From: Pantoea septica
Lineage (GTDB): Bacteria > Pseudomonadota > Gammaproteobacteria > Enterobacterales > Enterobacteriaceae
Direction of reading: 5' to 3'
NCBI RefSeq assembly: GCF_002095575.1
Contig: NZ_MLJJ01000018.1
Span: 30,760-94,759, forward strand
Length of the DNA: 64,000 nucleotides
Below, piece after piece: positions 17,640 through 26,033 of this stretch. A program made the translations under genes and the position numbers. The notes under the pieces were generated by a model. The model saw only the letters and a list, made by a program, of their open reading frames with translations, was not told the origin of the DNA and did not search any database. The first letter of the stretch is position 1. Every line of letters begins with the position of its first letter.

Positions 17640-18446
17640 ATGAAACGATTGTTACCCCGCCTGCTGCTTATCGCGCCGCTCTGCCTCCTGAGCTGGGAGA
17701 CGTCGGCGAAAGAGATCACGGTCATGATCTCCGGCGGCTTCAAGGCCGCCTGGGAAAAGCTTAGTCCCGCTTTCGCCGCTGAAAAAGGCTATACCATCAA
17801 GACGGTGCCGGGACCGTCGATGGGCCAGTCGCCAGAGGCGATCCCCAACCGGTTAGCCGCGGGCGAAAAAGCGGACGTCATTATTATGGTCGGCTATGCG
17901 CTGGATAAGCTTGATAAAGAGGGACGCCTGCTGCCCGGCACGCGCACCGAGCTCGCCGACTCAAAAATCGGCGCAGTGGTGAAAAAAGGCGCCGCCGTGC
18001 CCGACATTACGACGGCGAACGCGCTCAGGGCTACCTTGCTGAAGGCGCACTCTGTCGCCTATTCCGACAGCGCCAGCGGGAAATATGTCGAGACGACGCT
18101 GTTCAACAAGCTGGGCATCGCTGAACAGCTAAAGCCTAAGGCGAAGAGGGTCGAGAAAACCCCTGTGGCGCAAAGCGTCGCCAGCGGCCGCTACGAGATC
18201 GGCTTCCAGCAGGTCAGCGAACTGCTGCCGTTGGCCGGGGTGACCTTTATCGGCAAGCTGCCGGAGGATATGCAGTATGTCACCCGCTTCGCCGGCGCGG
18301 TCTCTAACCATTCAGCCCAGCCGGAAGAGGCGAAAGCCCTGCTGGCGTACCTCTCCTCTCCCGGGGTGCAGCAGCAGATTCAGGCAACCGGCCTCGATCC
18401 CGTTAGCGGTCGTGCGCCTGCCCCTCAGCCGCGTTTATCGCAATAA
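17640..18446 (+). CDS. Periplasmic substrate-binding protein (ModA-like PBP type 2)
   Basis: 268 residues from the ATG at 17640, preceded by AAGGA that overlaps the stop of the symporter gene, so the two are translated from one message. Signal peptide MKRLLPRLLLIAPLCLLSW with cleavage near TSAKE, then the sequence ITVMISGGFKAAWEKL, GEKADVIIMVG and YSDSASGKYVETTLFNKLGI typical of the ModA/tungstate/AfuA-like binding fold. Since no permease or ATPase is encoded nearby, it may serve as a sensor or buffer for the ligand of the symporter instead of feeding an ABC importer. Its 3' end overlaps the convergent LysR gene by 44 bp. Confidence 0.8.
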   Translation: MKRLLPRLLLIAPLCLLSWETSAKEITVMISGGFKAAWEKLSPAFAAEKGYTIKTVPGPSMGQSPEAIPNRLAAGEKADVIIMVGYALDKLDKEGRLLPGTRTELADSKIGAVVKKGAAVPDITTANALRATLLKAHSVAYSDSASGKYVETTLFNKLGIAEQLKPKAKRVEKTPVAQSVASGRYEIGFQQVSELLPLAGVTFIGKLPEDMQYVTRFAGAVSNHSAQPEEAKALLAYLSSPGVQQQIQATGLDPVSGRAPAPQPRLSQ

Positions 18447-19329
18447 TCATCGCCTCCAGCTCACCGGCAAGATGCGGCAGCTCCTGACCGGTGCGCTTCA
18501 CGATGCCGACCGTGCGGCGCACCGTCGGCTCATGGAGGGGAATGGTGGCTAAAAAAGGGTGGCCCCCTTTCGGCATCGCCATCCCCGGCACCGCGGCGAT
18601 CCCCAGACCGGCCTCCACCATGCCCAGCAGCGTCGTGACGTGACGCGTTTCGCAAACGCCCGGCTTTTCCGGCACGATGCCCGTCAGCGCCTGATCGAGC
18701 AGGTTGCGGTTGCCCGAGGTTTTATCCAGCCAGACATAGGGCCAGCTATAAAATTCCCGCCAGCTCAGACTCTTCCTGCCGGCGAGCGGATGGTCGCGCG
18801 GGCAGACGGCGACGTAGGCTTCATCCACCAGCGGCAGAAACCTGACATCCGGCTGCGGCGCGCCGGTAAAGCTCAGGCCGAAATCAGCCTGCCCGGCGAT
18901 CACCGCGTCGTAGACGTCACCGGCGCTGGAATCGATCAGCTTAATACGTACGCGCGGGTAGTGAAGCTGAAACTGCGCGATGACTTTGGGCATAAAATAG
19001 TAGGCGGCCGACGGCACGCAGGCGACAGTCACCAGGCCCGTTCGGTTCGAATTGACATCCCCGACGTTGGCGATGGCACTCTCTAAATCCTTCAGGATCT
19101 GCTGCGCGCGCGGCGCGAAACTGCGGCCCGCCATGGTCAGGCTAACGCGCCGCGTGGTTCTTTCGAACAGCCTGACGCCAAGCGACGTCTCTAACTTATC
19201 GATGCGTCGGCTCAGCGCCGGTTGAGAAAGATGAATCGCCTCTGCGGCGGCTTTAAAGCTTCTGAATGTCACCAGAGCCTGAAAAGCGTAGAGATCGTTA
19301 AGGTCGACGTTTAACGTCATCGGCTTCAT
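18403..19329 (-). CDS. LysR-family regulator, probably of the citrate-type symporter
   Basis: 308 residues: winged HTH in residues 10-65 (FRSFKAAAEAIHLSQPALSRRIDKLETSLG, key Q-P-A-L-S-R-R-I) and a periplasmic-binding-like effector domain from about 95. It converges on, and overlaps, the binding protein gene, an arrangement that ties it to that operon. It resembles TcuR-type regulators in size and context, but the symbol is not assigned. Two in-frame ATGs (19329 and 19320) compete; neither has a strong ribosome site. Confidence 0.85.
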   Translation of the reverse strand: MKPMTLNVDLNDLYAFQALVTFRSFKAAAEAIHLSQPALSRRIDKLETSLGVRLFERTTRRVSLTMAGRSFAPRAQQILKDLESAIANVGDVNSNRTGLVTVACVPSAAYYFMPKVIAQFQLHYPRVRIKLIDSSAGDVYDAVIAGQADFGLSFTGAPQPDVRFLPLVDEAYVAVCPRDHPLAGRKSLSWREFYSWPYVWLDKTSGNRNLLDQALTGIVPEKPGVCETRHVTTLLGMVEAGLGIAAVPGMAMPKGGHPFLATIPLHEPTVRRTVGIVKRTGQELPHLAGELEAMIIAINAAEGQAHDR

Positions 19330-19688
19330 ATCGCAGTGGGTTCCAGGTTGACGGCGGTAAGCGCCTTATTCTACAGGGATATGCCGCCGTTGCGGGCATC
19401 TTTGCTACACCCCGTCACTCTAATCCCCTCAGCAGGCTGCCAGGCCTTCCGCATCCGCCAAAAAACGTCGGCGGCCTCCTCTTTAAGGTTTTCCGACTGA
19501 AACTGGACGCCGCTGCAGGCGGGGCCGAGCGCTGCCTCGTTGCAGGCCGGTTATCTGCTGGCTGGGGGCAAAGGCTGCGTTGTCGCAGGCTCGGCCTGAA
19601 ATAAAACGGCACGACAGCCGGTGCGCCGCTGGCTGCGCTGCTGTATAAAAGAGAAAAGCGCATATCTGCATACTGAGGCGGTGACGTA
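19330..19688. other. Gene-free intergenic region
   Basis: 359 bp between divergent genes; only low-quality shadow frames are present. Promoters for both neighbours presumably lie here but were not resolved. Confidence 0.5.
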
Positions 19689-20312
19689 ATGACGAATGAA
19701 AAGAGAGGCATTACTTGCGAAGCGGAACTGGAACGGATTTATGGCGCGGTCGCCAGACCCTCGCTGACCAAGGAGAGCGACCATATCCATCCCGCCTACC
19801 GCCCTTTTATCGAGGCGGCGCCCTTTGCGGCGCTCGCGACCTCGGGACCGGGCGGGCTTGACGTCTCGCCACGGGGCGATCCGGCAGGCTTTATCGTTAT
19901 CGAAGATGCGAAGACGCTGTTGCTGCCTGACCGGCGCGGCAATAACCGCATCGATAGCCTGCGCAATATTCTGCACGATAATCGCGTGGCGCTGCTTTTT
20001 CTCATACCCGGCATCGGCGAAACGCTGCGGGTAAACGGCACCGCGGAGATCTGCAACGATCCCGATCTTCTTACCCGCTTCGCCGTCAACAACCAGCTGC
20101 CGAAAACGGTGCTGCGCATTAGGGTGGATAGCGTCTTTTTTCAGTGCAGCCGGGCGATTATTCGCTCAAAACTCTGGGATCCCGCCGCACAGATCGCGCG
20201 TGACAGTCTGCCCAGTCCGGGAGCGATCCTGCATCAGCTTTCGCAAGCGGAAATAGACGGCGAGGCCTATGACCAGGCGCTGCCGGAACGCTTAAAGAAC
20301 ACGCTTTACTGA
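19689..20312 (+). CDS. Pyridoxamine 5'-phosphate oxidase-family FMN protein (MSMEG_1061 type)
   Basis: 207 residues with a split-barrel flavin-binding fold: ALATSGPGGLDVSPRGDPAGF at about 47-67, LLLPDRRGNNRIDSLRNIL, LFLIPGIGETLRVNGTAEI and the C-terminal FFQCSRAIIRSKLWDP, all marks of the PPOX subgroup related to MSMEG_1061. It is not the PLP-synthesis enzyme PdxH. The reaction is unknown; relatives reduce small molecules or bind flavin as oxidoreductases. It stands alone, followed by a hairpin. Confidence 0.83.
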   Translation: MTNEKRGITCEAELERIYGAVARPSLTKESDHIHPAYRPFIEAAPFAALATSGPGGLDVSPRGDPAGFIVIEDAKTLLLPDRRGNNRIDSLRNILHDNRVALLFLIPGIGETLRVNGTAEICNDPDLLTRFAVNNQLPKTVLRIRVDSVFFQCSRAIIRSKLWDPAAQIARDSLPSPGAILHQLSQAEIDGEAYDQALPERLKNTLY

Positions 20313-20326
20313 ACGGCCTGCCCTCA

Positions 20327-20347
20327 AGCCCTGATGCGATCGGGGCT
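20327..20347 (+). terminator. Hairpin after the PPOX-family gene
   Basis: AGCCCTGAT-GCG-ATCGGGGCT, 9 pairs with one G:T wobble, fourteen bases after the stop; a T-containing tail follows. Confidence 0.55.
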
Positions 20348-20564
20348 CTCTGCGTTTATTCACTCTTCTCTTTGCCGGATCAATACCTGCTCTGCGGCGC
20401 CAGTTTATATTCCCTGCGGAATACAGGATTCACAGTACACTTAGCCGAAGAAGCACGCATTCTCTTGCGCTGCGCGCTGGCGATCCCGCGCGTTGGCTTT
20501 GCCTCTTTTGTCGCGCCAGGATTATTCTTTACGCCCGCTTAAGGAGATCCGCGAAGGAAAAAGC

Positions 20565-21500
20565 ATGAATAACGATATCAATCAGGAGATTACCTTCCGT
20601 AAGCTCAGCGTTTTTATGATGTTTATGACCAAAGGCAATATCGCTCGTACGGCGGAGGCGCTCGATCTGAGCAGCGTCAGCGTGCACCGCGCGCTGCACA
20701 CGCTGGAAGAGGGAATCAACTGCCCGCTGTTTATCCATAAAGGACGCAATCTGGTGCCGCTGCCCGCCGCATGGACGCTGCTGGAGTATTGCCAGGACGT
20801 TACCGCGCTGATGAGTAAAGGCATAGAAGAGGCAAGACAGGTAGCAGGCGTTGGCTGCGGCCGATTAAGGATCGGCACGCTCTACTCGCTCACCCTGGAG
20901 ACGATTCCCCGTCTGATTATGGGCATGAAGCTGCGGCGCCCCGCGCTTGAGCTCGATCTGACCATGGGCTCCAACCAGACGCTGCTCAATATGCTTGAGG
21001 ACGACGCGCTCGACGCGATTCTGATCGCCACCGACAGCGCCGAACTCAGCGACTCGGCTTTTGATGTGATCCCGCTTTTTCACGACCATATTTTTCTTGC
21101 CGCGCCGGCGGGCGAAAAGCTCGATACCTCGCGCGACGCGGATCTGCGCGACTACGCCGATCGCGACTTTGTCTCGCTGGCGGAGGGCTTCGCGACCTAC
21201 GCCGGGTTTCAGGAGGCGTTTCAGGTGGCCGGATTCCAACCGCGCATCGTCACCAAAGTAAACGACATCTTCTCTCTGGTCAGTCTGGTACAGGCGGGCA
21301 TGGGCTTCTCGCTGATCCCCGGCCGCATGAAAAAGGTTTATGAAAACAGCGTACAGCTGGTCCGCCTGGCAGAGCCTTACCAGATGCGCCAGCTGGTTTC
21401 CATCGTCTACTCGCACCATCGCGAGCGCGATCAGGATCTGCTGGCGCTCGCCGCAGAAGGCCGAATGTACGCGCGCAGCCTTACTGACTCAGCCGTTTAG
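20565..21500 (+). CDS. mdcR: LysR-family regulator MdcR of malonate decarboxylase
   Basis: 311 residues from the ATG at 20565 (AAGGA seven bases upstream). The HTH is at about 10-65 (GNIARTAEALDLSSVSVHRALHTLEE), with Val-His-Arg in place of the usual Ala-Leu-Ser, as in MdcR proteins. Effector domain follows (MGSNQTLLNMLEDDALDAILI). In Klebsiella and Acinetobacter MdcR responds to malonate and activates the mdc operon. Here it lies at the downstream end of the cluster, convergent with mdcH (20-bp overlap), so it cannot control mdcA from a shared divergent promoter and must act at a distant site. Confidence 0.87.
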   Translation: MNNDINQEITFRKLSVFMMFMTKGNIARTAEALDLSSVSVHRALHTLEEGINCPLFIHKGRNLVPLPAAWTLLEYCQDVTALMSKGIEEARQVAGVGCGRLRIGTLYSLTLETIPRLIMGMKLRRPALELDLTMGSNQTLLNMLEDDALDAILIATDSAELSDSAFDVIPLFHDHIFLAAPAGEKLDTSRDADLRDYADRDFVSLAEGFATYAGFQEAFQVAGFQPRIVTKVNDIFSLVSLVQAGMGFSLIPGRMKKVYENSVQLVRLAEPYQMRQLVSIVYSHHRERDQDLLALAAEGRMYARSLTDSAV

Positions 21501-22383
21501 CCAGGTGGAGCGCAACCTCGACGCTGTTACGCTCCATGCAGATCGCCTCTCCCTGCCAGCCCGCCTGGTGCGTCAGCGCGGTCAGCACATTGCCCGGCGG
21601 CATCTCAATCGCCAGCCTGGCGTCGCGCTGATTGGCCGCGATCACGGCGTCGCTCCACTGCACGGTGCGCGCCATATTGAAGGCCAGATCGTCGGCGATC
21701 CTGGCGGGTTCCCAGATCACGCGGCCGGTCGAGCCGCTCAGATAAGCGCATGAGGGCCGCGACAGCGAGACCGAGCCGAAGGCGCTGGCCAGCTCCGCCG
21801 CCGGCTTATCCAGCAGCGCGCAGTGGGACGGTACGCTGACCGCCAGCCGCGCCGCCTTGCTGGCGCCCGCGTCGAGCGCTTTTTGCGCCACGGCCGCCAT
21901 ATCCTCGTCGCGTCCGGCGATCACCGTCTGGGTTTCCGCATTGATATTGGCGATATAGGTATTGCTGCCCGCCATCAGCTTCTCCAGCTGGCTGAGCGTC
22001 AGCCCGACGATGGCGGTCAGGCCGTAGCCGTGAGGATAAGCGCGCTCCATCAGATCGCCGCGCAGCGCGACCAGCCGCAGCGCGTCGCTGAAATCGAGCG
22101 CGCCCGCCGCCACGGCGGCGGGATAGGCGCCGATAGACAAACCGCTGACGATATCCGGCTTCACGCCGTTTCTGATCAGCTCGCGCGCCCAGGCGACGCC
22201 GACGATCAGCAAGCAGAGCTGCACCGCGCGCGTGTGCCGCAGCGCCTCCGGGCTGTCGAGCGCGTCGGTCTCCTCTCCCAGCACGGCGCGCACGCTGCTC
22301 AGCAGCGCCTCTCCGTCAGGGAGATTGCGCAGCATGCCGGGGCGCTGCGTGCCCTGGCCAGGAAAGGTAAAGAGGATTTTCAT
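21481..22383 (-). CDS. mdcH: Malonyl-CoA:ACP transacylase subunit of malonate decarboxylase, MdcH
   Basis: 300 residues from the ATG at 22383, which overlaps the mdcG stop (ATGA). FabD-like fold with GQGTQ near the start, the nucleophile motif GLSIGAYPA (Ser within G-x-S-x-G), and VPSHCALL holding the catalytic His. It loads malonyl from malonyl-CoA on to the thiol of the prosthetic group of MdcC, charging the enzyme. It is the last gene of the operon. A longer frame to 22464 has no ribosome site. Confidence 0.92.
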   Translation of the reverse strand: MKILFTFPGQGTQRPGMLRNLPDGEALLSSVRAVLGEETDALDSPEALRHTRAVQLCLLIVGVAWARELIRNGVKPDIVSGLSIGAYPAAVAAGALDFSDALRLVALRGDLMERAYPHGYGLTAIVGLTLSQLEKLMAGSNTYIANINAETQTVIAGRDEDMAAVAQKALDAGASKAARLAVSVPSHCALLDKPAAELASAFGSVSLSRPSCAYLSGSTGRVIWEPARIADDLAFNMARTVQWSDAVIAANQRDARLAIEMPPGNVLTALTHQAGWQGEAICMERNSVEVALHLAKRLSQ

Positions 22384-23000
22384 ACAGTCTCCCTGCTCCA
22401 GGGCGACGCGGTCAGCACCGGGCCGGCGGCGGTTTTCACCAGCGCGCGCCCTTCGCGCAGCCACTCGCTAAGCGCGAAGGCGCCTGACGGCGTTTCAACC
22501 TGGGTGTCGACGCGGCAGGGCAGACTCTCCGTCTGCGCCTGCCACTGCTGTAAAAGGTCGCGCGCCAGCGGCTGCGGCGCGCGGATGGTTAAATCGAGGT
22601 CGCTGCCGGAATGCAGCACCGGAATAGCCGTTGCCAGCGCATAGCCGACGCTGCCGGTAACCCCCCAGCGCCAGGGCCAGCGGTGCTCGCTGAGCGCAAG
22701 CGCCGCCTGGATCGGGCGGTAAGCGACAAAGGGCGACGCCAGCAGGCGGGCGCGATCGGCGACCATTTCCGGCGTAGTGACGTGCAGGATATCCGCCGTC
22801 TGCGCCCAGGCGGCGGCGCGCTGATCCCGCCGCGCGCCGCGCACGCCGACCGGGATGCGGTCGGCCGTGGCGACATCGCGCCGCACCACCACCGGCAAAC
22901 CGGCGTGCCACTGCTCGCTGACCCACGCCTCTTTCACCGACAGCAGTACGCTATCGGCGCGAAGCCAGAGGAGATCGTGAGGGCGCGGCGTCAGAGTCAT
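22380..23000 (-). CDS. mdcG: Holo-ACP synthase of malonate decarboxylase, MdcG
   Basis: 206 residues. It attaches the 2'-(5''-triphosphoribosyl)-3'-dephospho-CoA group to the MdcC serine (phosphoribosyl-dephospho-CoA transferase). The nucleotidyltransferase signature GSDLDL is present near residue 131, with a second Asp in CRVDTQVETP. The start is separated by one base from the mdcF stop, and the stop overlaps the mdcH ATG, so translation is coupled. Confidence 0.92.
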   Translation of the reverse strand: MTLTPRPHDLLWLRADSVLLSVKEAWVSEQWHAGLPVVVRRDVATADRIPVGVRGARRDQRAAAWAQTADILHVTTPEMVADRARLLASPFVAYRPIQAALALSEHRWPWRWGVTGSVGYALATAIPVLHSGSDLDLTIRAPQPLARDLLQQWQAQTESLPCRVDTQVETPSGAFALSEWLREGRALVKTAAGPVLTASPWSRETV

Positions 23001-23001
23001 A

Positions 23002-23962
23002 TCAAATACCTGAAGTCAGAGTAATAAACAGCGGCAGAGAAAGAATACACAGAATCGAGCTGAGCAGCAGCACCGCCTCCGCATCGGGCGACTGCACGCC
23101 AAAGCGGTTGCCGAAAACGACGCCGAAGAAACCGGCAGAGAGCGCGATCATCAGGATGGCGGTAACGGCAACCGGGCCGCTCAGGCCGAGCGCGGCGACG
23201 ATGCCCCAGGCGATAAAGGGCTGAACCAGCAGTTTGACGAGGGTGCCGACGCCAACCACCGCGTTGAGTTTCAGCTTACGCGCCGAGAGGATCACGCCGG
23301 TCAGAAACAGCGCAGCCGCCGTGGCCGCCAGTCCCAGCGGTTTAATCGCCGCCAGCACCAGGTCCGGCATTTTGATGCCGATCGCCGACAGCACCACACC
23401 CACCAGCGGGCCAAGCACGATCGGTTTTTTCACCGAACGCCACATCAGCACCGGCAGCATCGCAAAGGTGGAACCGTGATCTTCACCCGCGGTGCGCGCC
23501 TTTTCGCGCTCCAGAATCAGCAGGCAAAGCGGCGTCAGCAGCACCGAGCCGCAGGCGATCGACACCGCCACAGAAAGCGAGGTGGTGGCGTTTTCACCCA
23601 GCACGCTGCCGAGGATCGGCAGCCCCAGCGCGGCATAGTTCGGCAGCGCCACGGTGAGCGTCAGCACCGCCGCATCCTGAGGGGATTTTTTTAAATACTT
23701 TGGTCGCGAGAAAATAGATAGCCGCATAGGTAATCCACATGGCGCCGGTAATGACCACAATCAGCGGCCACTGCGCCACGATCCCCGGCCAGGGCGTCTG
23801 TACCGTGGCGCTGAACAGCGCGGCAGGCAGCGCAAAGTCCATTACGAAGATATTAAGCAGCGAGACATTTTTATTGTCGACCATCCCCGCTTTACCGGCC
23901 CAGAAGCCGAGCAGCATGATGACAAATATTGGCGCAAGGGCATGAACAATTGTGTAAATCAT
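23002..23962 (-). pseudogene. mdcF: Malonate transporter MdcF (AEC family), frameshifted
   Basis: Two overlapping frames together make one auxin-efflux-carrier-family permease of about 319 residues. The first frame (from ATG 23962) reads through ...YAAIYFLATKVFKK and then goes wrong; the second frame resumes with KKSPQDAAVLTLTVALPNYAALG and runs to the normal C-terminus at 23002. The break is at an A7 run on the coding strand (23686-23692); removing one A restores a single frame. The ten-helix protein would import malonate. Possible meanings are a true pseudogene, phase variation or slippage at the homopolymer, or a base-calling error. Confidence 0.87.
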
Positions 23963-24033
23963 AAATCACCTGTATTTAAGAAATAAAATTTCAGTCACGC
24001 GATGTTTATAATTTCTAAAAGCGGCCCCTGCGC

Positions 24034-24055
24034 CGGGGTGCAATTACGCACCCCG
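24034..24055 (-). promoter_or_regulatory. Intercistronic hairpin between mdcE and mdcF
   Basis: CGGGGTGC and GCACCCCG, 8-bp perfect stem with a 6-base loop, in the only long gap (137 bp) of the mdc operon. There is no T tail, so mRNA protection or partial attenuation is more likely than full termination. Confidence 0.5.
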
Positions 24056-24099
24056 AACGGACCGTTTCCGGCAGGTCTTTTTTTATTTATTTACGGCTA

Positions 24100-24900
24100 T
24101 TACCAGGCTGCGCGCATTCGTTCGCGCACCAAAGATGAGCTGCGGCGGTTTTCCGCGCCGAGCCGGGTTTTCAGGGAAGGATCATGACGCGCGTCGGCAA
24201 TCGCCTTTTGCAGCGCAATCTCTACCTGCGCCAGATCGGCGTCGGAGGGGGCGTCAGGATTGCCCACCGTCAGCAGATCGGCCAGCAGGCCCAGCGTAGC
24301 GAAGTTGCTGACGTCATAGGCCATCGGCGGAATGGTCGCCGCCAGTTTTTCCAGCGCCTCGACCGTACGCAGCGTAATGCGCGCGGCGGACGCTTTGCCC
24401 ATCGCATGCACCAGCACGCCCCGATCGTTAATCGCGATCAGACGGTTCGCCTGATAGCCGTGCGCCAGAAACGCGCCCGACATCGCCTTGCCGACAATCA
24501 GGCCGATCACCGGATGTCCAGCCAGACGCGCTTTGGCATAGGCGCCAGCCGCGCCGGCAAGCGCCTGATGAATGCCGAACGCCTCTTCGCGTCGACCGTA
24601 GGCCTGGCTCGGCACGTCGATGACCGCGATAATCGGGCGCTTCACGTCGCTGTTTTTATCTGCGTCGATGGTTTCATTCACCACCTTCGCCAGCGTCCAG
24701 CCCTCCAGCAGCCCGACTTCGCCGCGCGCGGCGCGCGGGTAGTGGTTGTTTGCATCGGGCACCACGGCGATCAGACGTACGCGCTCGCCGTTGAGTTCGC
24801 CGTCAGCCACCTGAACGGAGTCGCACAGGCCGCTCAGGCGCTGCGCATTAGGTGCCAGTTTTTCCAGCCAGGTCGCACCGCGGCTGATAGTCTGGGTCAT
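24100..24900 (-). CDS. mdcE: Malonate decarboxylase gamma subunit (co-decarboxylase), MdcE
   Basis: 266 residues of the crotonase/carboxyltransferase fold. MdcE and MdcD together decarboxylate malonyl-S-ACP to acetyl-S-ACP without biotin. Family segments include RPIIAVIDVPSQAYGRREEA, HPVIGLIVGKAMSGAFLAHG and GVLVHAMGKASAARIT. The ATG shares one base with the mdcD stop (TAATG), giving coupled translation. Confidence 0.93.
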   Translation of the reverse strand: MTQTISRGATWLEKLAPNAQRLSGLCDSVQVADGELNGERVRLIAVVPDANNHYPRAARGEVGLLEGWTLAKVVNETIDADKNSDVKRPIIAVIDVPSQAYGRREEAFGIHQALAGAAGAYAKARLAGHPVIGLIVGKAMSGAFLAHGYQANRLIAINDRGVLVHAMGKASAARITLRTVEALEKLAATIPPMAYDVSNFATLGLLADLLTVGNPDAPSDADLAQVEIALQKAIADARHDPSLKTRLGAENRRSSSLVRERMRAAW

Positions 24901-25733
24901 TATTTATCCTCCCGGGCAAAAAGCTGTTTAATCTGCGCCGTATCCGCCTGCTGACGCGTATCGAAACGGGTCAGACGCGGCAGGAAGTCGGCATATTTGT
25001 CGCTGCGATGCTGCGCCGGCACGCCCTTTTCGATAAAGCCATTCATCGCGGTTTTCACGGCGTTGATGCCGTCATCGACCAGCGCGTCGGCCAGTCCGCT
25101 CGCGTAGCGGATTTCGCCGCCGGTCATGCTCCAGATAAAGGGGCGGTCGCGCGAGTCGTACTCTTCGATGCCCGCTTCCTGCTCGATAACCTGCGGGCCG
25201 TTAAGCCCCAGCCGCGCCTCGCGCGTGACGATCAGATAGCTGCAGAGCGCGGCGGCGATCGACATGCCGCCGAAGCAGCCGACGGTGCCGGCGATAATGC
25301 CGATAACCGGCGTATAGCGGCGCAGGTCGACAATCGCGGCGTGGATATCGGCAATCGCCGCCAGCCCCAGATTAGCCTCCTGCAGGCGCACCCCGCCGGT
25401 TTCCAGGCAGAGCACCGCCTGGGTCGGAATGCCGTTGCGGTTGTCTTCAGCCGCCAGCTCTAACGCCGCCGCCATTTTCGCGCCGGACACTTCGCCCATG
25501 CTGCCGCCCTGGAAGGTTCCCTCGATGGCGATGACCACCGCGGACTGGCCGTTAATCGTGCCGCGCGCCACCACCATGCCGTCGTCGGACTGCGGTACGA
25601 CGCCCTGCGGCGCCAGCCAGGGCGACATGATGCCCTCAAAAGGATCGAGCAGTTCGCGGTAACTGCCCTCGTCCAGCAGCGCATGGGCGCGATCGCGGGC
25701 GCGCAGTTCGATAAAACTCGGATCGTTACGCAT
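24900..25733 (-). CDS. mdcD: Malonate decarboxylase beta subunit, MdcD
   Basis: 277 residues, carboxyltransferase fold related to acetyl-CoA carboxylase beta. Visible family blocks are ELLDPFEGIMSPWLAPQGVV, IEGTFQGGSMGEVSGAKM, CLETGGVRLQEANLGLAAIA and GIIAGTVGCFGGMSIAAAL, which form the oxyanion-type pocket for malonyl-S-ACP. It is the partner of MdcE. The start overlaps the mdcC 3' end by 8 bp. Confidence 0.94.
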   Translation of the reverse strand: MRNDPSFIELRARDRAHALLDEGSYRELLDPFEGIMSPWLAPQGVVPQSDDGMVVARGTINGQSAVVIAIEGTFQGGSMGEVSGAKMAAALELAAEDNRNGIPTQAVLCLETGGVRLQEANLGLAAIADIHAAIVDLRRYTPVIGIIAGTVGCFGGMSIAAALCSYLIVTREARLGLNGPQVIEQEAGIEEYDSRDRPFIWSMTGGEIRYASGLADALVDDGINAVKTAMNGFIEKGVPAQHRSDKYADFLPRLTRFDTRQQADTAQIKQLFAREDK

Positions 25734-26025
25734 GGCTCACCTCTTCAAAAACCTGTTCGATACGGATGCGCGCAACGCCCGGCGTCGCGCCGAAATCGTG
25801 AATGACCATCTGCCCGGCAGGCAGGCCGTTGATCAGGCTGAGGCGATCGAACAGCGCCTTCCAGCGGGTGTCGCTATTGTCGAGGGAGGTGGTGATATCA
25901 ATACTCAGCGTTTGCCCTTCGGTTGCGGTGAACAGCACTTCCATATCACCGGAACCAACGACCCCTGCAAGGGCTCTGCCGCTGAAGGTGCGGTTAGCAG
26001 GGAAAGATAATGTGATGTGTTCCAT
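25726..26025 (-). CDS. mdcC: Malonate decarboxylase acyl carrier protein, MdcC
   Basis: 99 residues. Ser25, in VVGSGDMEVLF, is at the position where the phosphoribosyl-dephospho-CoA group is attached in the Klebsiella protein, so the carrier should be functional. The acetyl or malonyl thioester on this group is the reaction centre of the complex. Eight bases separate it from mdcB upstream, and it overlaps mdcD downstream. Confidence 0.94.
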   Translation of the reverse strand: MEHITLSFPANRTFSGRALAGVVGSGDMEVLFTATEGQTLSIDITTSLDNSDTRWKALFDRLSLINGLPAGQMVIHDFGATPGVARIRIEQVFEEVSHA

Positions 26026-26033
26026 AACGTCCT

